A DNA stretch of 5,414 bases, from assembly GCA_002724615.1 (NCBI GenBank), contig PBPF01000090.1, positions 1-5,414 of the forward strand. Direction: 5' to 3'. The stretch's first letter is position 1; each line of letters starts with the position of its first letter. Below are positions 1 to 5,414 of the stretch, in pieces. The notes beneath the pieces were generated by a model. That model was given only the letters and a program-made list of their open reading frames with translations, did not search any database and had not been told where the DNA came from. This DNA is from Verrucomicrobiales bacterium (GTDB taxonomy: Bacteria > Verrucomicrobiota > Verrucomicrobiia > Limisphaerales > UBA1100). The translations under genes were made by a program, and so were the position numbers.

Positions 1-92
1 CCATCGCCTTCACCCTGGCCGATGGCAAAGACGCCGCCGACACCGTCCCGCCCCAAGGCTCCCGCGGCTGGGTGCAGGGTTATATTAAATAA
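1..92 (+). CDS. C-terminal end of an unidentified protein (5' end outside window)
   Basis: The third forward frame is open from the left edge to a TAA at 90-92 and reads as a plausible soluble C-terminus of 29 residues, ending in SRGWVQGYIK. Gly, Asp, Ala and Pro dominate, and the frame looks more protein-like than the second forward frame, which is also open but very Arg-rich. The fragment is too short to assign a family. It lies 29 bp upstream of the next gene on the same strand, so the two could share a transcript, but nothing else links them. Frame choice is by composition only, so confidence is moderate. Confidence 0.55.
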   Translation, partial: IAFTLADGKDAADTVPPQGSRGWVQGYIK

Positions 93-121
93 CATCCATT
101 TTGATTACCCTTTGATTGACC

Positions 122-1147
122 ATGAGGATGCCGATTCTTTTTCTGTGCTCGGTTGTTTCTATTCTCAGCGCAGTCCCTGAGCCGGACGCCAAGGCGATTG
201 ACGGTGCCATCGGTAAAAGCCTGAAATTGCTGGAAAAAAGTGCGGCGAAATATTCCGAGGAACGGTCCTGTTTTTCCTGTCACCATCAGGCACTACCGGC
301 GATGACGTTGTCGCTCGCGCAGGAACGTGGCTTTGAGGTGGACCCCAAGGCAATGCGCGAGCAATCGGAATTCACGCAGGAATTCTTCGCCAATCGCAAA
401 GAAGCAATGCCCAAAGGCAAAGGCGTGCCCGGCGGCTCGTACACAACGGGCTATGCGCTGCTTGCGTTATCTGCAGCAGGCTGGAAGCCGGATGAAATCA
501 CGAAATTGATGTTGCAGCACCTGCACAAGAATCAGGAAAAAAGTGGCCGCTGGCGAATGGGAACACAGCGGCCTCCGCTGGAGTACAGTCATTTTACATC
601 AACAGTTCTTTCGTTGCGGGGGTTGCAGTTGTTTGCAGGGCAGGAGGATTCCAAGGAGATTACCGAGCGGGTGACACGCGCGCGCGGATGGCTTTTGGCC
701 ACGAAGGCGGAGGAGACGGAGGATCGAACATGGCAATTGCTGGGGTTGAAGTGGAGTGGTGCCAAGGAGAATGCGGTCGCTAAAGCTGCGCAGTTGCTCT
801 TGAAGGAACAACGTCCGGATGGTGGCTGGGGGCAGACAGGAAAAATGAAGAGTGATGCCTACGCCACCGGGCAGGCGCTGGTGGCACTGCGCTTAACTGG
901 CAGTTTGTCGGTGAAGGACGACCGGTGGCGAAAGGGCATTGGGTGGTTGATGCGCATGCAGAAGGAGGATGGTTCTTGGCATGTCAAGAGTCGCAGCAAG
1001 CCGTTCCAAAAATACCTTGAAAGCGGTTACCCACACGGCAAGGACCAGTTCATCTCCATTTGCGCAGGCAGCTGGTCGACGATGGCTTTGTTACTTTCGC
1101 GTCCTGCTGCAAAAGGCCAGCCCACGGTTCGCTGGGCGGCGCATTAA
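122..1147 (+). CDS. exported squalene-cyclase-like (alpha-toroid) protein with a CXXCH haem motif
   Basis: This 341-residue protein starts with a short hydrophobic stretch (about residues 4-18, then Ala-Val-Pro) that looks like a signal peptide, so it should act outside the cytoplasm. C50-F-S-C53-H54, followed by H55-Q56, is a c-type haem attachment motif. The rest resembles prenyltransferase/squalene-oxidase repeats of the terpenoid-cyclase fold: QW-like segments EQRPDGGWGQ (about 229-238) and MQKEDGSW (about 279-286), and Ala/Leu-rich helices such as TGYALLALSAAGW (about 109-121). The C-terminal stretch PHGKDQFIS (about 304-312), followed by a Trp-containing helix, looks conserved in such proteins. 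I see no DXDD cyclase acid motif, and about 340 residues is roughly half a true squalene-hopene cyclase, so cyclase activity is doubtful. Function is unknown; haem binding is inferred. A TTG at 116 could add two residues, but ATG 122 is preferred. There is no clear Shine-Dalgarno sequence. Confidence 0.85.
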   Translation: MRMPILFLCSVVSILSAVPEPDAKAIDGAIGKSLKLLEKSAAKYSEERSCFSCHHQALPAMTLSLAQERGFEVDPKAMREQSEFTQEFFANRKEAMPKGKGVPGGSYTTGYALLALSAAGWKPDEITKLMLQHLHKNQEKSGRWRMGTQRPPLEYSHFTSTVLSLRGLQLFAGQEDSKEITERVTRARGWLLATKAEETEDRTWQLLGLKWSGAKENAVAKAAQLLLKEQRPDGGWGQTGKMKSDAYATGQALVALRLTGSLSVKDDRWRKGIGWLMRMQKEDGSWHVKSRSKPFQKYLESGYPHGKDQFISICAGSWSTMALLLSRPAAKGQPTVRWAAH

Positions 1148-1153
1148 TTTTCT

Positions 1154-1495
1154 TCAGGCCAAGGCGTCGGCCTTAGCGGCGAAAATGAAGTCGGCCTCGT
1201 TTAAGCCGTCAATCTTATGGGTCCAAATTGTGATTTTCACTTTGCCCCAAGCGAGGAAGATATCGGGATGATGGAAAATTTCCTCGGCGAGAGCGCCAAC
1301 TTTGTTGGTGAATTCCAGTGCCTCGGCGAAGTTCTTGAAGGAGTATTCTTTCTCGAGGTGATGGTCTTCGACGACCTGCCAGTCGTTGCCGAGCTGGTCG
1401 TGTAGGGCTTTCAATTCGTCGCCGGCAAGCGGTGGGATGCCGCCTTGGCAGGGTTTGCATTCGCGCTGAGCGAGGTCGCAGGTGTCGTTACTCAT
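1154..1495 (-). CDS. phhB: pterin-4a-carbinolamine dehydratase (4a-hydroxytetrahydrobiopterin dehydratase)
   Basis: This 113-residue cytoplasmic enzyme should dehydrate 4a-hydroxytetrahydropterin so that it can be reduced and reused, classically after phenylalanine hydroxylase. The family core is clear: EEIFHHPD (about 71-78) carries the paired active-site histidines, followed by W83, the T92-H93 pair and GLNEADF (about 97-103). The N-terminal CKPCQGGIPPL (about 13-23) is the usual lead-in of the bacterial family, and the length is typical. The start is ATG at 1495. The frame stays open further upstream, but that part lies inside the carrier gene. The start overlaps the carrier stop by 8 bp with no Shine-Dalgarno sequence, suggesting translational coupling. 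No aromatic amino acid hydroxylase is visible in the window, so a role in molybdopterin or another pterin pathway, as proposed for some family members, is possible. Confidence 0.93.
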   Translation of the reverse strand: MSNDTCDLAQRECKPCQGGIPPLAGDELKALHDQLGNDWQVVEDHHLEKEYSFKNFAEALEFTNKVGALAEEIFHHPDIFLAWGKVKITIWTHKIDGLNEADFIFAAKADALA

Positions 1496-2510
1496 GGCTT
1501 GGGGTTTCGGGGAGGTTATCTTCGGGTTCCAATTTTTCAACCTTTTCAGAATTACGGCGCCAATAAGCGGCGAGGATGCTGCCGAGAATGCAGTGGATAA
1601 TGGCGGAGATGGCGCAGGATGTGGCTGCGTTGGCTCCGAAGACAGCTTTGTTGCTAGTGGCGAGATGTGCTCCCAAGCCGCTATTCTGCATGCCGACCTC
1701 AATGGAGACGGTGCGGCACGTGGTGGAATCGTGTCGGAAGGCTCGGGCGAAGAAATAGCCGAGGCCAAAGGCGGCGGAGTGGAGGAGAATGACGGCTACG
1801 AGCAGGAGGTGGCCTTCCTCGCGTATGACGGCAGCTTTCTTTTCCATGATGGCGGCGACAATGAGGACGATGATAAGGACGGCGACAAAGGGGCCGGCGG
1901 GCTGCACGCGGGCGATGGCGCGTGGGAAGGCTTGCTTGAGGCCAAGGCCAAGGAGTACGGGGAGGATGACGATGGCGGTGTCGAGAATGAGTTTCCAGAG
2001 GTCAACGGTGACAAACTGGCTGGCATAAAGCTTGGTGAGAAGTGGGGTCATGGCGATGGCGGCGAGTGTGGCGCACATGGTCATGGACACAGAGAGGGCA
2101 AGATTGGCGCGGGCGAGATAGGTGACGAGATTGGACGCAGTGCCGCCTGGGCAGCAGGCGACGAGGATGAGGCCGGCGGCGAACTCTGGGTTTAGCTGCA
2201 GGAGGTTTGCAATGGCCCAGCCGAGAAGGGGCATGGTGAGATATTGGGCGGCGAAGCCGACGGCGATTGGTCGAGGGCATTCGCGCACGCGCTTGAAGTC
2301 ATCAAGGGTCAGTGTGATTCCCATTCCGAGCATAATAAGAGCAAGGCCGGGCGCGGTTAGTGAGAGCGGTGATGACAGGCCGGGGAGATGGAGCTTGGCA
2401 TCGAGGAACCAGCCGAACCACTGGGAGTCCTTTTCCACGAGGGCGGCAATGCCGGAGAGGACGATCCACAGGGGAAAGAGGTTGGTGAGCGTGTTGAGGG
2501 CGCGGGTCAT
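1488..2510 (-). CDS. bile acid:sodium symporter (BASS) family transporter
   Basis: This 340-residue inner-membrane protein has about nine or ten hydrophobic segments separated by short loops (for example about 11-25, 50-68, 84-104, 109-120, 138-158, 173-192, 206-222, 235-255 and 295-315). PGGTASN (121-127), followed by a polar-hydrophobic helix, and EVGMQNSGL (271-279) match the two conserved crossover regions that bind sodium and substrate in this family. Known members carry bile acids, pyruvate, pantothenate or other organic anions with sodium; the substrate here cannot be read from sequence. The charged C-terminal tail (about 318-340, Glu/Lys-rich) should be cytoplasmic. The gene starts at ATG 2510, 44 bp from a divergent gene, and overlaps the downstream dehydratase by 8 bp (CATGAGTAA junction), so the two form an operon. 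No strong Shine-Dalgarno sequence precedes it. Confidence 0.92.
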   Translation of the reverse strand: MTRALNTLTNLFPLWIVLSGIAALVEKDSQWFGWFLDAKLHLPGLSSPLSLTAPGLALIMLGMGITLTLDDFKRVRECPRPIAVGFAAQYLTMPLLGWAIANLLQLNPEFAAGLILVACCPGGTASNLVTYLARANLALSVSMTMCATLAAIAMTPLLTKLYASQFVTVDLWKLILDTAIVILPVLLGLGLKQAFPRAIARVQPAGPFVAVLIIVLIVAAIMEKKAAVIREEGHLLLVAVILLHSAAFGLGYFFARAFRHDSTTCRTVSIEVGMQNSGLGAHLATSNKAVFGANAATSCAISAIIHCILGSILAAYWRRNSEKVEKLEPEDNLPETPSHE

Positions 2511-2515
2511 CGGGC

Positions 2516-2543
2516 TTGTCTCGTCGGGCAGGAACCGTAGAAT
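2516..2543 (+). promoter_or_regulatory. candidate sigma70-type promoter for the DCC oxidoreductase gene
   Basis: TTGTCT at 2516-2521 (4 of 6 matches to TTGACA) is followed after 16 bp by TAGAAT at 2538-2543 (5 of 6 matches to TATAAT). It lies in the 44-bp gap between divergent starts, where a promoter is expected. The -10 box ends 11 bp before ATG 2555, so the mRNA leader would be only about 4-5 nt. Chance matches of this quality occur, so support is moderate at best. Confidence 0.4.
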
Positions 2544-2554
2544 GTCCGGCAGTC

Positions 2555-2992
2555 ATGGCCGAGCGGAAAAGACACCAGGTGCTGTACGACGACGAGTGCT
2601 GGATGTGCACATTCCAGATGCGTTTGCTGACATGGCTGGATTGGTGTGACGTCGCGCGGCTGGTGCCGGCATCGAATCCTGAGTGTTTAAAGCTGGCGCC
2701 GGGGTTGACGCGTGAGGGGCTGATGGAGGCGATTCATTGCGTGACGAAAGAAGGCCGGGTGCTGCGCGGGGCACGCGCGCTGCGGTTTATCGGGATGCGA
2801 ATGCCGTTATTGGTGCCGCTGGCGCTGGTTTTATGGGTGCCGGGGGTGATCTGGGTGGCGGAGAAAGTATACGACTGCGTAAGCCGTAACCGTTATTTGC
2901 TCAGCCGCGTGTTTGGGTGCAAGGGCGCATGCGATTTGCTGCCGCAGCGCGAACGGGAAGGTGAAATGAGTGCGAAAGCAGCAAAAAAATAG
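2555..2992 (+). CDS. DCC-family thiol-disulfide oxidoreductase (DUF393/YuxK-like)
   Basis: The 145-residue product opens with a beta strand leading into YDDECWMC (11-18). This carries the family's D12-x2-C15-x2-C18 signature, a thioredoxin-like CXXC redox site. The mid part has the usual ALRFIG helix (75-80), a hydrophobic stretch (about 84-103) and the NRYLLSR motif (112-118), all in family order. A second Cys pair, C122 and C126, lies near the C-terminus, and the tail is Lys/Glu-rich. Family members are predicted redox proteins; precise partners are not known. A TTG at 2516 would add 13 residues but would overlap the likely promoter, and the extension is not family-like, so ATG 2555 is preferred. 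No Shine-Dalgarno sequence is seen. The gene runs in the same direction as L31, 54 bp upstream of it. Confidence 0.88.
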   Translation: MAERKRHQVLYDDECWMCTFQMRLLTWLDWCDVARLVPASNPECLKLAPGLTREGLMEAIHCVTKEGRVLRGARALRFIGMRMPLLVPLALVLWVPGVIWVAEKVYDCVSRNRYLLSRVFGCKGACDLLPQREREGEMSAKAAKK

Positions 2993-3005
2993 CCGAATTT
3001 CGCGC

Positions 3006-3033
3006 TTGTCATCAGCGGTGCGGCTGGTATTTT
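3006..3033 (+). promoter_or_regulatory. candidate sigma70-type promoter for L31
   Basis: TTGTCA at 3006-3011 (5 of 6 matches to TTGACA) and TATTTT at 3028-3033 (4 of 6) are separated by 16 bp in the gap between the oxidoreductase and L31. The -10 box ends 13 bp before the L31 ATG, predicting a leader of roughly 6-7 nt without a Shine-Dalgarno site. The geometry resembles the candidate at 2516-2543. I see no clear palindrome that would suggest a Zur-type operator here. Confidence 0.35.
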
Positions 3034-3046
3034 CCCCTGCTCGTTT

Positions 3047-3337
3047 ATGAAGAAGGACACGCATCCGAATGATTATCGGCCGGTGGTTTTCCGCGACACG
3101 TCCAATGGTGACGCGTTTATCACCCGGTCCACGGTGCAGACGAAGGAAACCACGGAGTGGGAAGACGGCGAGGAGTACCCGTTGTTCCTGATGGGCATCA
3201 GCAGCACGTCGCATCCGTTTTACACCGGCCAGCAGAAGTTTGTGGACACGGCGGGTCGCGTGGACAAGTTCCAGCAACGTTTGGCCAAGACACAGGCGAT
3301 GAAGGAAGCCAAGGCCGCGCAAGGCAAGAAGAAGTAG
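3047..3337 (+). CDS. rpmE2: 50S ribosomal protein L31 type B
   Basis: This 96-residue protein of the large ribosomal subunit helps bridge the two subunits in the L31 family. The type B form is identified by its opening [15 protein letters not shown], the TRSTV and WEDGEEYPL segments and the diagnostic [21 protein letters not shown] region (about 59-79, Ser to Phe). It has no cysteine at all, so it is the zinc-independent form. In some bacteria this form replaces a zinc-binding paralogue under zinc limitation, but in others it may be the only L31; the window cannot tell which. The tail after residue 80 is Ala/Lys-rich and slightly longer than usual. The start at ATG 3047 matches the family N-terminus exactly, although no Shine-Dalgarno sequence precedes it. 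The gene ends in TAG, 12 bp before a terminator hairpin and 63 bp before prfA. Confidence 0.97.
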   Translation: MKKDTHPNDYRPVVFRDTSNGDAFITRSTVQTKETTEWEDGEEYPLFLMGISSTSHPFYTGQQKFVDTAGRVDKFQQRLAKTQAMKEAKAAQGKKK

Positions 3338-3349
3338 CTGCGATTTTTC

Positions 3350-3393
3350 AAACCGCCCGCCCGGTCCCGCGCCGAGGCGGGTGGTTTCTTTTT
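3350..3393 (+). terminator. intrinsic (rho-independent) terminator between L31 and prfA
   Basis: The left arm AAACCGCCCGCC (3350-3361) pairs with GGCGGGTGGTTT (3376-3387) over 12 bp with a single G-U pair. The loop is 14 nt, and a T-run follows at 3389-3393. The hairpin works only in the forward direction, because the opposite strand lacks a U-tract. It lies inside a gene pair that is often co-transcribed, and its T-run ends 7 bp before the prfA start codon. prfA therefore depends on read-through or on a promoter I could not identify. Confidence 0.85.
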
Positions 3394-3400
3394 ACACCTC

Positions 3401-4474
3401 ATGGAATTGCGGCCACACATTGAAAAATTCGCCTCTCGCATGGCGGAGGTGGAGACGGAGTTGGGTGACCCGAAGGTGTTTGAGAACAACCGGCGCGCAC
3501 AGGAACTGGGCCGGGAGTATGCACGGCTCAAGGAATTGGTGGCTAAAGGGGAGGAGTTTTTAAAGGCGCGCGAGGAATTGGAGGAAAACCGTGAGCTGGC
3601 AGCGGGTGACGATGCCGAGATGGCAGATATGGCACGCGAGGAGATTAACCGGCTTGAGGTACGCGTGCCTGAGCTGGAGCGGGAATTGCAACTGGGCTTG
3701 GTGCCGCCGGATCCAGCGGATTCGCGCAACACGATCATCGAGATTCGCGCGGGCGCGGGCGGCGATGAGTCGGCGCTTTTCGCGGGGGACCTGTTTCGGA
3801 TGTACACACACTACGCCGACGGACGGGGCTGGAAGCATGAGACGATGAGTTCCACACCGTCGGATCTGGGGGGATTCAAAGAGGTGGTTTTCAGCTTGGC
3901 AGGTGAGGAGGTCTACAAGCGACTGAAGTTTGAAAGCGGTGTGCATCGCGTGCAACGTGTGCCAGCCACGGAGGCCAGTGGACGTATCCACACCAGTACT
4001 TGCACGGTGGCTGTGTTGCCTGAGGCGGAGGAGGTGGACGTGGAGATTAAGCCCGAGGAGCTGGAAATCTCTGTGACGCGCGCCAGCGGTCCCGGTGGAC
4101 AGGGGGTGAACACGACGGACTCGGCAGTGCAGATTCTACACAAGCCCACGGGGTTGATCGTGCGCTGCATGGACGAGCGCAGCCAGATCAAGAACAAGGC
4201 CAAGGCAATGAAGGTCCTGCGTTCGCGGCTGCTGGATCAGCGGATTGCAGAGGAGCAGGCGAAGTATGCGGCGGAACGCAAGTCGCAGATAGGGACAGGC
4301 GAGCGCAATGAGCGCATACGCACCTACAATTTTCCACAGAATAGAATGACCGATCACCGCATTGAGGTAACACTGCACAGCTTGCCGGCCATTATGGAAG
4401 GTGCCATCGACGAAGTGATAGACCCGTTGATCCAGCATGACCTTGAGGAGAAGCTCGCCGCACTGACCTCGTGA
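3401..4474 (+). CDS. prfA: peptide chain release factor 1 (RF1)
   Basis: RF1 reads UAA and UAG stop codons in the ribosomal A site and triggers peptide release. At 357 residues it is full length. It has a charged helical N-terminal domain (about 1-105, rich in Glu/Arg/Leu), the conserved GAGGDES (118-124) and HRVQRVPAT with the stop-codon-reading P188-A189-T190. That PAT tripeptide marks RF1 rather than RF2. The catalytic GGQ is at 232-234, in SGPGGQGVNTTDSAV, and DERSQIKNKAKA follows. The residue after GGQ is Gly rather than the His of E. coli RF1. The start at ATG 3401 fits the family N-terminus, but only 7 bp separate it from the upstream terminator T-run and no Shine-Dalgarno sequence is present. 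The stop TGA is read by RF2, not RF1, and overlaps the next ATG by one base. The methyltransferase gene prmC, a common downstream neighbour, is absent here. Confidence 0.98.
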   Translation: MELRPHIEKFASRMAEVETELGDPKVFENNRRAQELGREYARLKELVAKGEEFLKAREELEENRELAAGDDAEMADMAREEINRLEVRVPELERELQLGLVPPDPADSRNTIIEIRAGAGGDESALFAGDLFRMYTHYADGRGWKHETMSSTPSDLGGFKEVVFSLAGEEVYKRLKFESGVHRVQRVPATEASGRIHTSTCTVAVLPEAEEVDVEIKPEELEISVTRASGPGGQGVNTTDSAVQILHKPTGLIVRCMDERSQIKNKAKAMKVLRSRLLDQRIAEEQAKYAAERKSQIGTGERNERIRTYNFPQNRMTDHRIEVTLHSLPAIMEGAIDEVIDPLIQHDLEEKLAALTS

Positions 4475-5052
4475 TGGAACCGCGCGGGCTCATCTTTGAC
4501 TGCGATGGCACGTTAGCCGACAGCATGCCCCTGCACTGGCGCGCGTGGAATCAAACTTGTACGCGACACGAGATTCATTTCACCGAGGAGAGATTCTACT
4601 CGCTTGGTGGTGTGCCTTCGCGAAAGATTTTCGCAATGCTTGCCGAGGAACAAGGGCTGACGATAGACCCTATTGCGCTTTCGCGTGAAAAGGAGGAAGC
4701 CTACCTCCCAATGATGCCGGAACTGCAGCCAATCGAGCCGGTGGTGGCAATCGCACGCGCGCATCGTGGGCGATTGCCGATGGCCGTGGCTACTGGTGGA
4801 CAACGGCGGTGCATCTCAAAGATTCTCGAGCACCTTGGCATTGCGGACTGGTTTGATGCGTTGGTGACCAGTGAGGACGTGGAGAATCCCAAGCCGGCAC
4901 CGGACACTTTCTTGAAGGCGGCCGAGCAAATCGGAATTGATCCCGCCCATTGTCGGGCGTTCGAGGACACGGACTTGGGAATGCAGGCCATCCGGGCATC
5001 GGGCATGGAGGCAGTGGACGTGCGCGAGCTCTTAAAGAAGGAGTCGGCCTAA
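4474..5052 (+). CDS. HAD-superfamily phosphatase, beta-phosphoglucomutase/YqaB-like
   Basis: This 192-residue cytoplasmic hydrolase carries all four HAD motifs. Motif I is FDCDGTLADS, with nucleophile D9 and acid/base D11. Motif II is T108 in AVATGG. Motif III is K140 in NPKPAPD. Motif IV is E164-D165 in FEDTDLG, for magnesium binding. A helical cap lies between motifs I and II (about residues 17-85), as in subfamily I phosphatases acting on small phosphorylated sugars. The similarity is to the beta-phosphoglucomutase/YqaB group, and the exact substrate cannot be assigned. ATG 4474 is chosen because it gives a TGATG overlap with prfA and a family-like N-terminus; GTG 4471 would add one residue. 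The gene is probably translated by coupling to prfA. Its TAA stop overlaps the convergent membrane-protein stop. Confidence 0.93.
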   Translation: MEPRGLIFDCDGTLADSMPLHWRAWNQTCTRHEIHFTEERFYSLGGVPSRKIFAMLAEEQGLTIDPIALSREKEEAYLPMMPELQPIEPVVAIARAHRGRLPMAVATGGQRRCISKILEHLGIADWFDALVTSEDVENPKPAPDTFLKAAEQIGIDPAHCRAFEDTDLGMQAIRASGMEAVDVRELLKKESA

Positions 5053-5414
5053 GCGGGCTCAGGCTCAGCTTCAGTCTCTGCTTCGCCGCTTTCTGGCTCA
5101 TCATCTACGGCACCGTCCTCGCGTTTGCGACCAATCCAGATGTAACGGAACAACAAGGTGCGGCCAGCCATCACGATGGGAATGGCCAGCAGTCCGCCGA
5201 GGATACCGCCCACCAGTGCAGTACCCATCAACACCGCGATGATGACCGCCACCGGGTGCATGCCAACGCGGTCGCCCACGATCTTCGGCTGAATAAGCGT
5301 TTTCTCAAGTAGAAGAACAACCGCACATACTGCTAGCGCCAGCACAGCCCCCCATGCCGCATCTCCACCAACCCAGATTAGCCTGTCGGCATACGCGATG
5401 GATAACGCGAGTAC
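5049..5414 (-). CDS. AI-2E family transporter, C-terminal part (5' end outside window)
   Basis: The frame is open from the right edge to a TAG (complement of 5049-5051) and gives 121 C-terminal residues. It contains a hydrophobic segment (about 20-37), then IQPKIVGDRVGMHPVAV, then a second hydrophobic region with GGILGGLLAIPIV. The P-x2-VG-x5-HP arrangement followed by a Gly-rich helix and LAIP is the conserved C-terminal block of the AI-2E/PerM (DUF20) membrane family. Members include putative exporters and sodium/proton antiporters, so the name does not prove autoinducer transport. The last 26 or so residues are a strongly acidic Glu/Asp/Pro tail, presumably cytoplasmic and likely variable. 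A GTG at 5345 lies inside the conserved domain and is not the real start. The gene converges on the HAD gene with a 4-bp overlap. Confidence 0.9.
   Translation of the reverse strand, partial: VLALSIAYADRLIWVGGDAAWGAVLALAVCAVVLLLEKTLIQPKIVGDRVGMHPVAVIIAVLMGTALVGGILGGLLAIPIVMAGRTLLFRYIWIGRKREDGAVDDEPESGEAETEAEPEPA

Noticed and set aside
81..121. AT-rich TATATTAAAT region before the haem-motif gene as a promoter
   Set aside because: TATATT at 81-86 resembles a -10 box, but I see no -35 box at proper spacing. It overlaps the end of the preceding frame, so it is not listed as a feature.
1161..1174. Small hairpin AAGGC-GTCG-GCCTT near the convergent 3' ends
   Set aside because: The stem is 5 bp, lies inside the dehydratase coding region and has no T-run on either strand, so it does not qualify as an intrinsic terminator.
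1496..1768. Upstream extension of the dehydratase to 204 residues
   Set aside because: The extra part is Pro/Ser/Ala-rich and lies out of frame inside the carrier gene. The family N-terminus begins at the ATG at 1495.
1482..2195. Long forward open frame of 237 codons across the BASS gene
   Set aside because: It is Gly/Glu/Asp-rich antisense shadow sequence. The reverse strand encodes an unmistakable BASS transporter with conserved motifs over the same span.
2122..2649. Forward open frame of 175 codons across the carrier start and DCC start
   Set aside because: It overlaps the N-terminal half of the carrier gene on the opposite strand and the beginning of the DCC gene in another frame. It is Arg-rich with no family features.
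2981..2992. Run of seven A bases before the DCC stop as a possible -1 frameshift site
   Set aside because: A -1 shift would add roughly 27 residues into the L31 region, but there is no stimulating structure or recognisable extension. A Lys-Lys end is an ordinary reason for the A-run.
3220..3807. Reverse-strand open frame of 195 codons under L31 and prfA
   Set aside because: It is a Ser/Arg-rich shadow of two well-identified forward genes and also crosses their terminator.

Overview
The window is a compact, GC-rich bacterial chromosome segment with six complete protein genes of recognisable family, one complete secreted protein of unclear function, and two genes cut by the window edges. I see no mobile element, CRISPR array, tRNA or rRNA. 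The best guess for the host is the Planctomycetota-Verrucomicrobiota-Chlamydiota group, most likely Verrucomicrobiota. This rests on the type B L31 gene next to prfA and on a secreted alpha-toroid protein carrying a CXXCH haem motif, which resembles proteins I associate with that group. It is an inference from gene content; no search was run.

Left part (1-1147, + strand): the tail of an unidentified gene is followed 29 bp later by an exported squalene-cyclase-like repeat protein with one c-type haem motif. Middle (1154-2510, - strand): a two-gene unit reads leftward. It encodes a bile acid:sodium symporter family carrier and, overlapping it by 8 bp, a pterin-4a-carbinolamine dehydratase. The dehydratase ends 6 bp from the convergent end of the haem-motif gene.

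Right part (2555-5052, + strand): starting divergently from the carrier gene, there is a DCC-family thiol-disulfide oxidoreductase, then ribosomal protein L31 type B, a strong intrinsic terminator, prfA (release factor 1) and a HAD phosphatase coupled to prfA by a TGATG junction. The last gene (5049 to the right edge, - strand) is the C-terminal end of an AI-2E family membrane protein. Its stop codon overlaps the HAD stop.

The right-hand block is a translation-related unit (L31 and RF1) with a sugar-phosphate-type phosphatase attached. No complete pathway or obvious new system is encoded. The points most worth checking are the terminator squeezed between the UAG stop of L31 and the start of prfA, the general lack of Shine-Dalgarno sequences with very short predicted leaders, the haem-motif toroid protein, and the carrier-dehydratase pairing.
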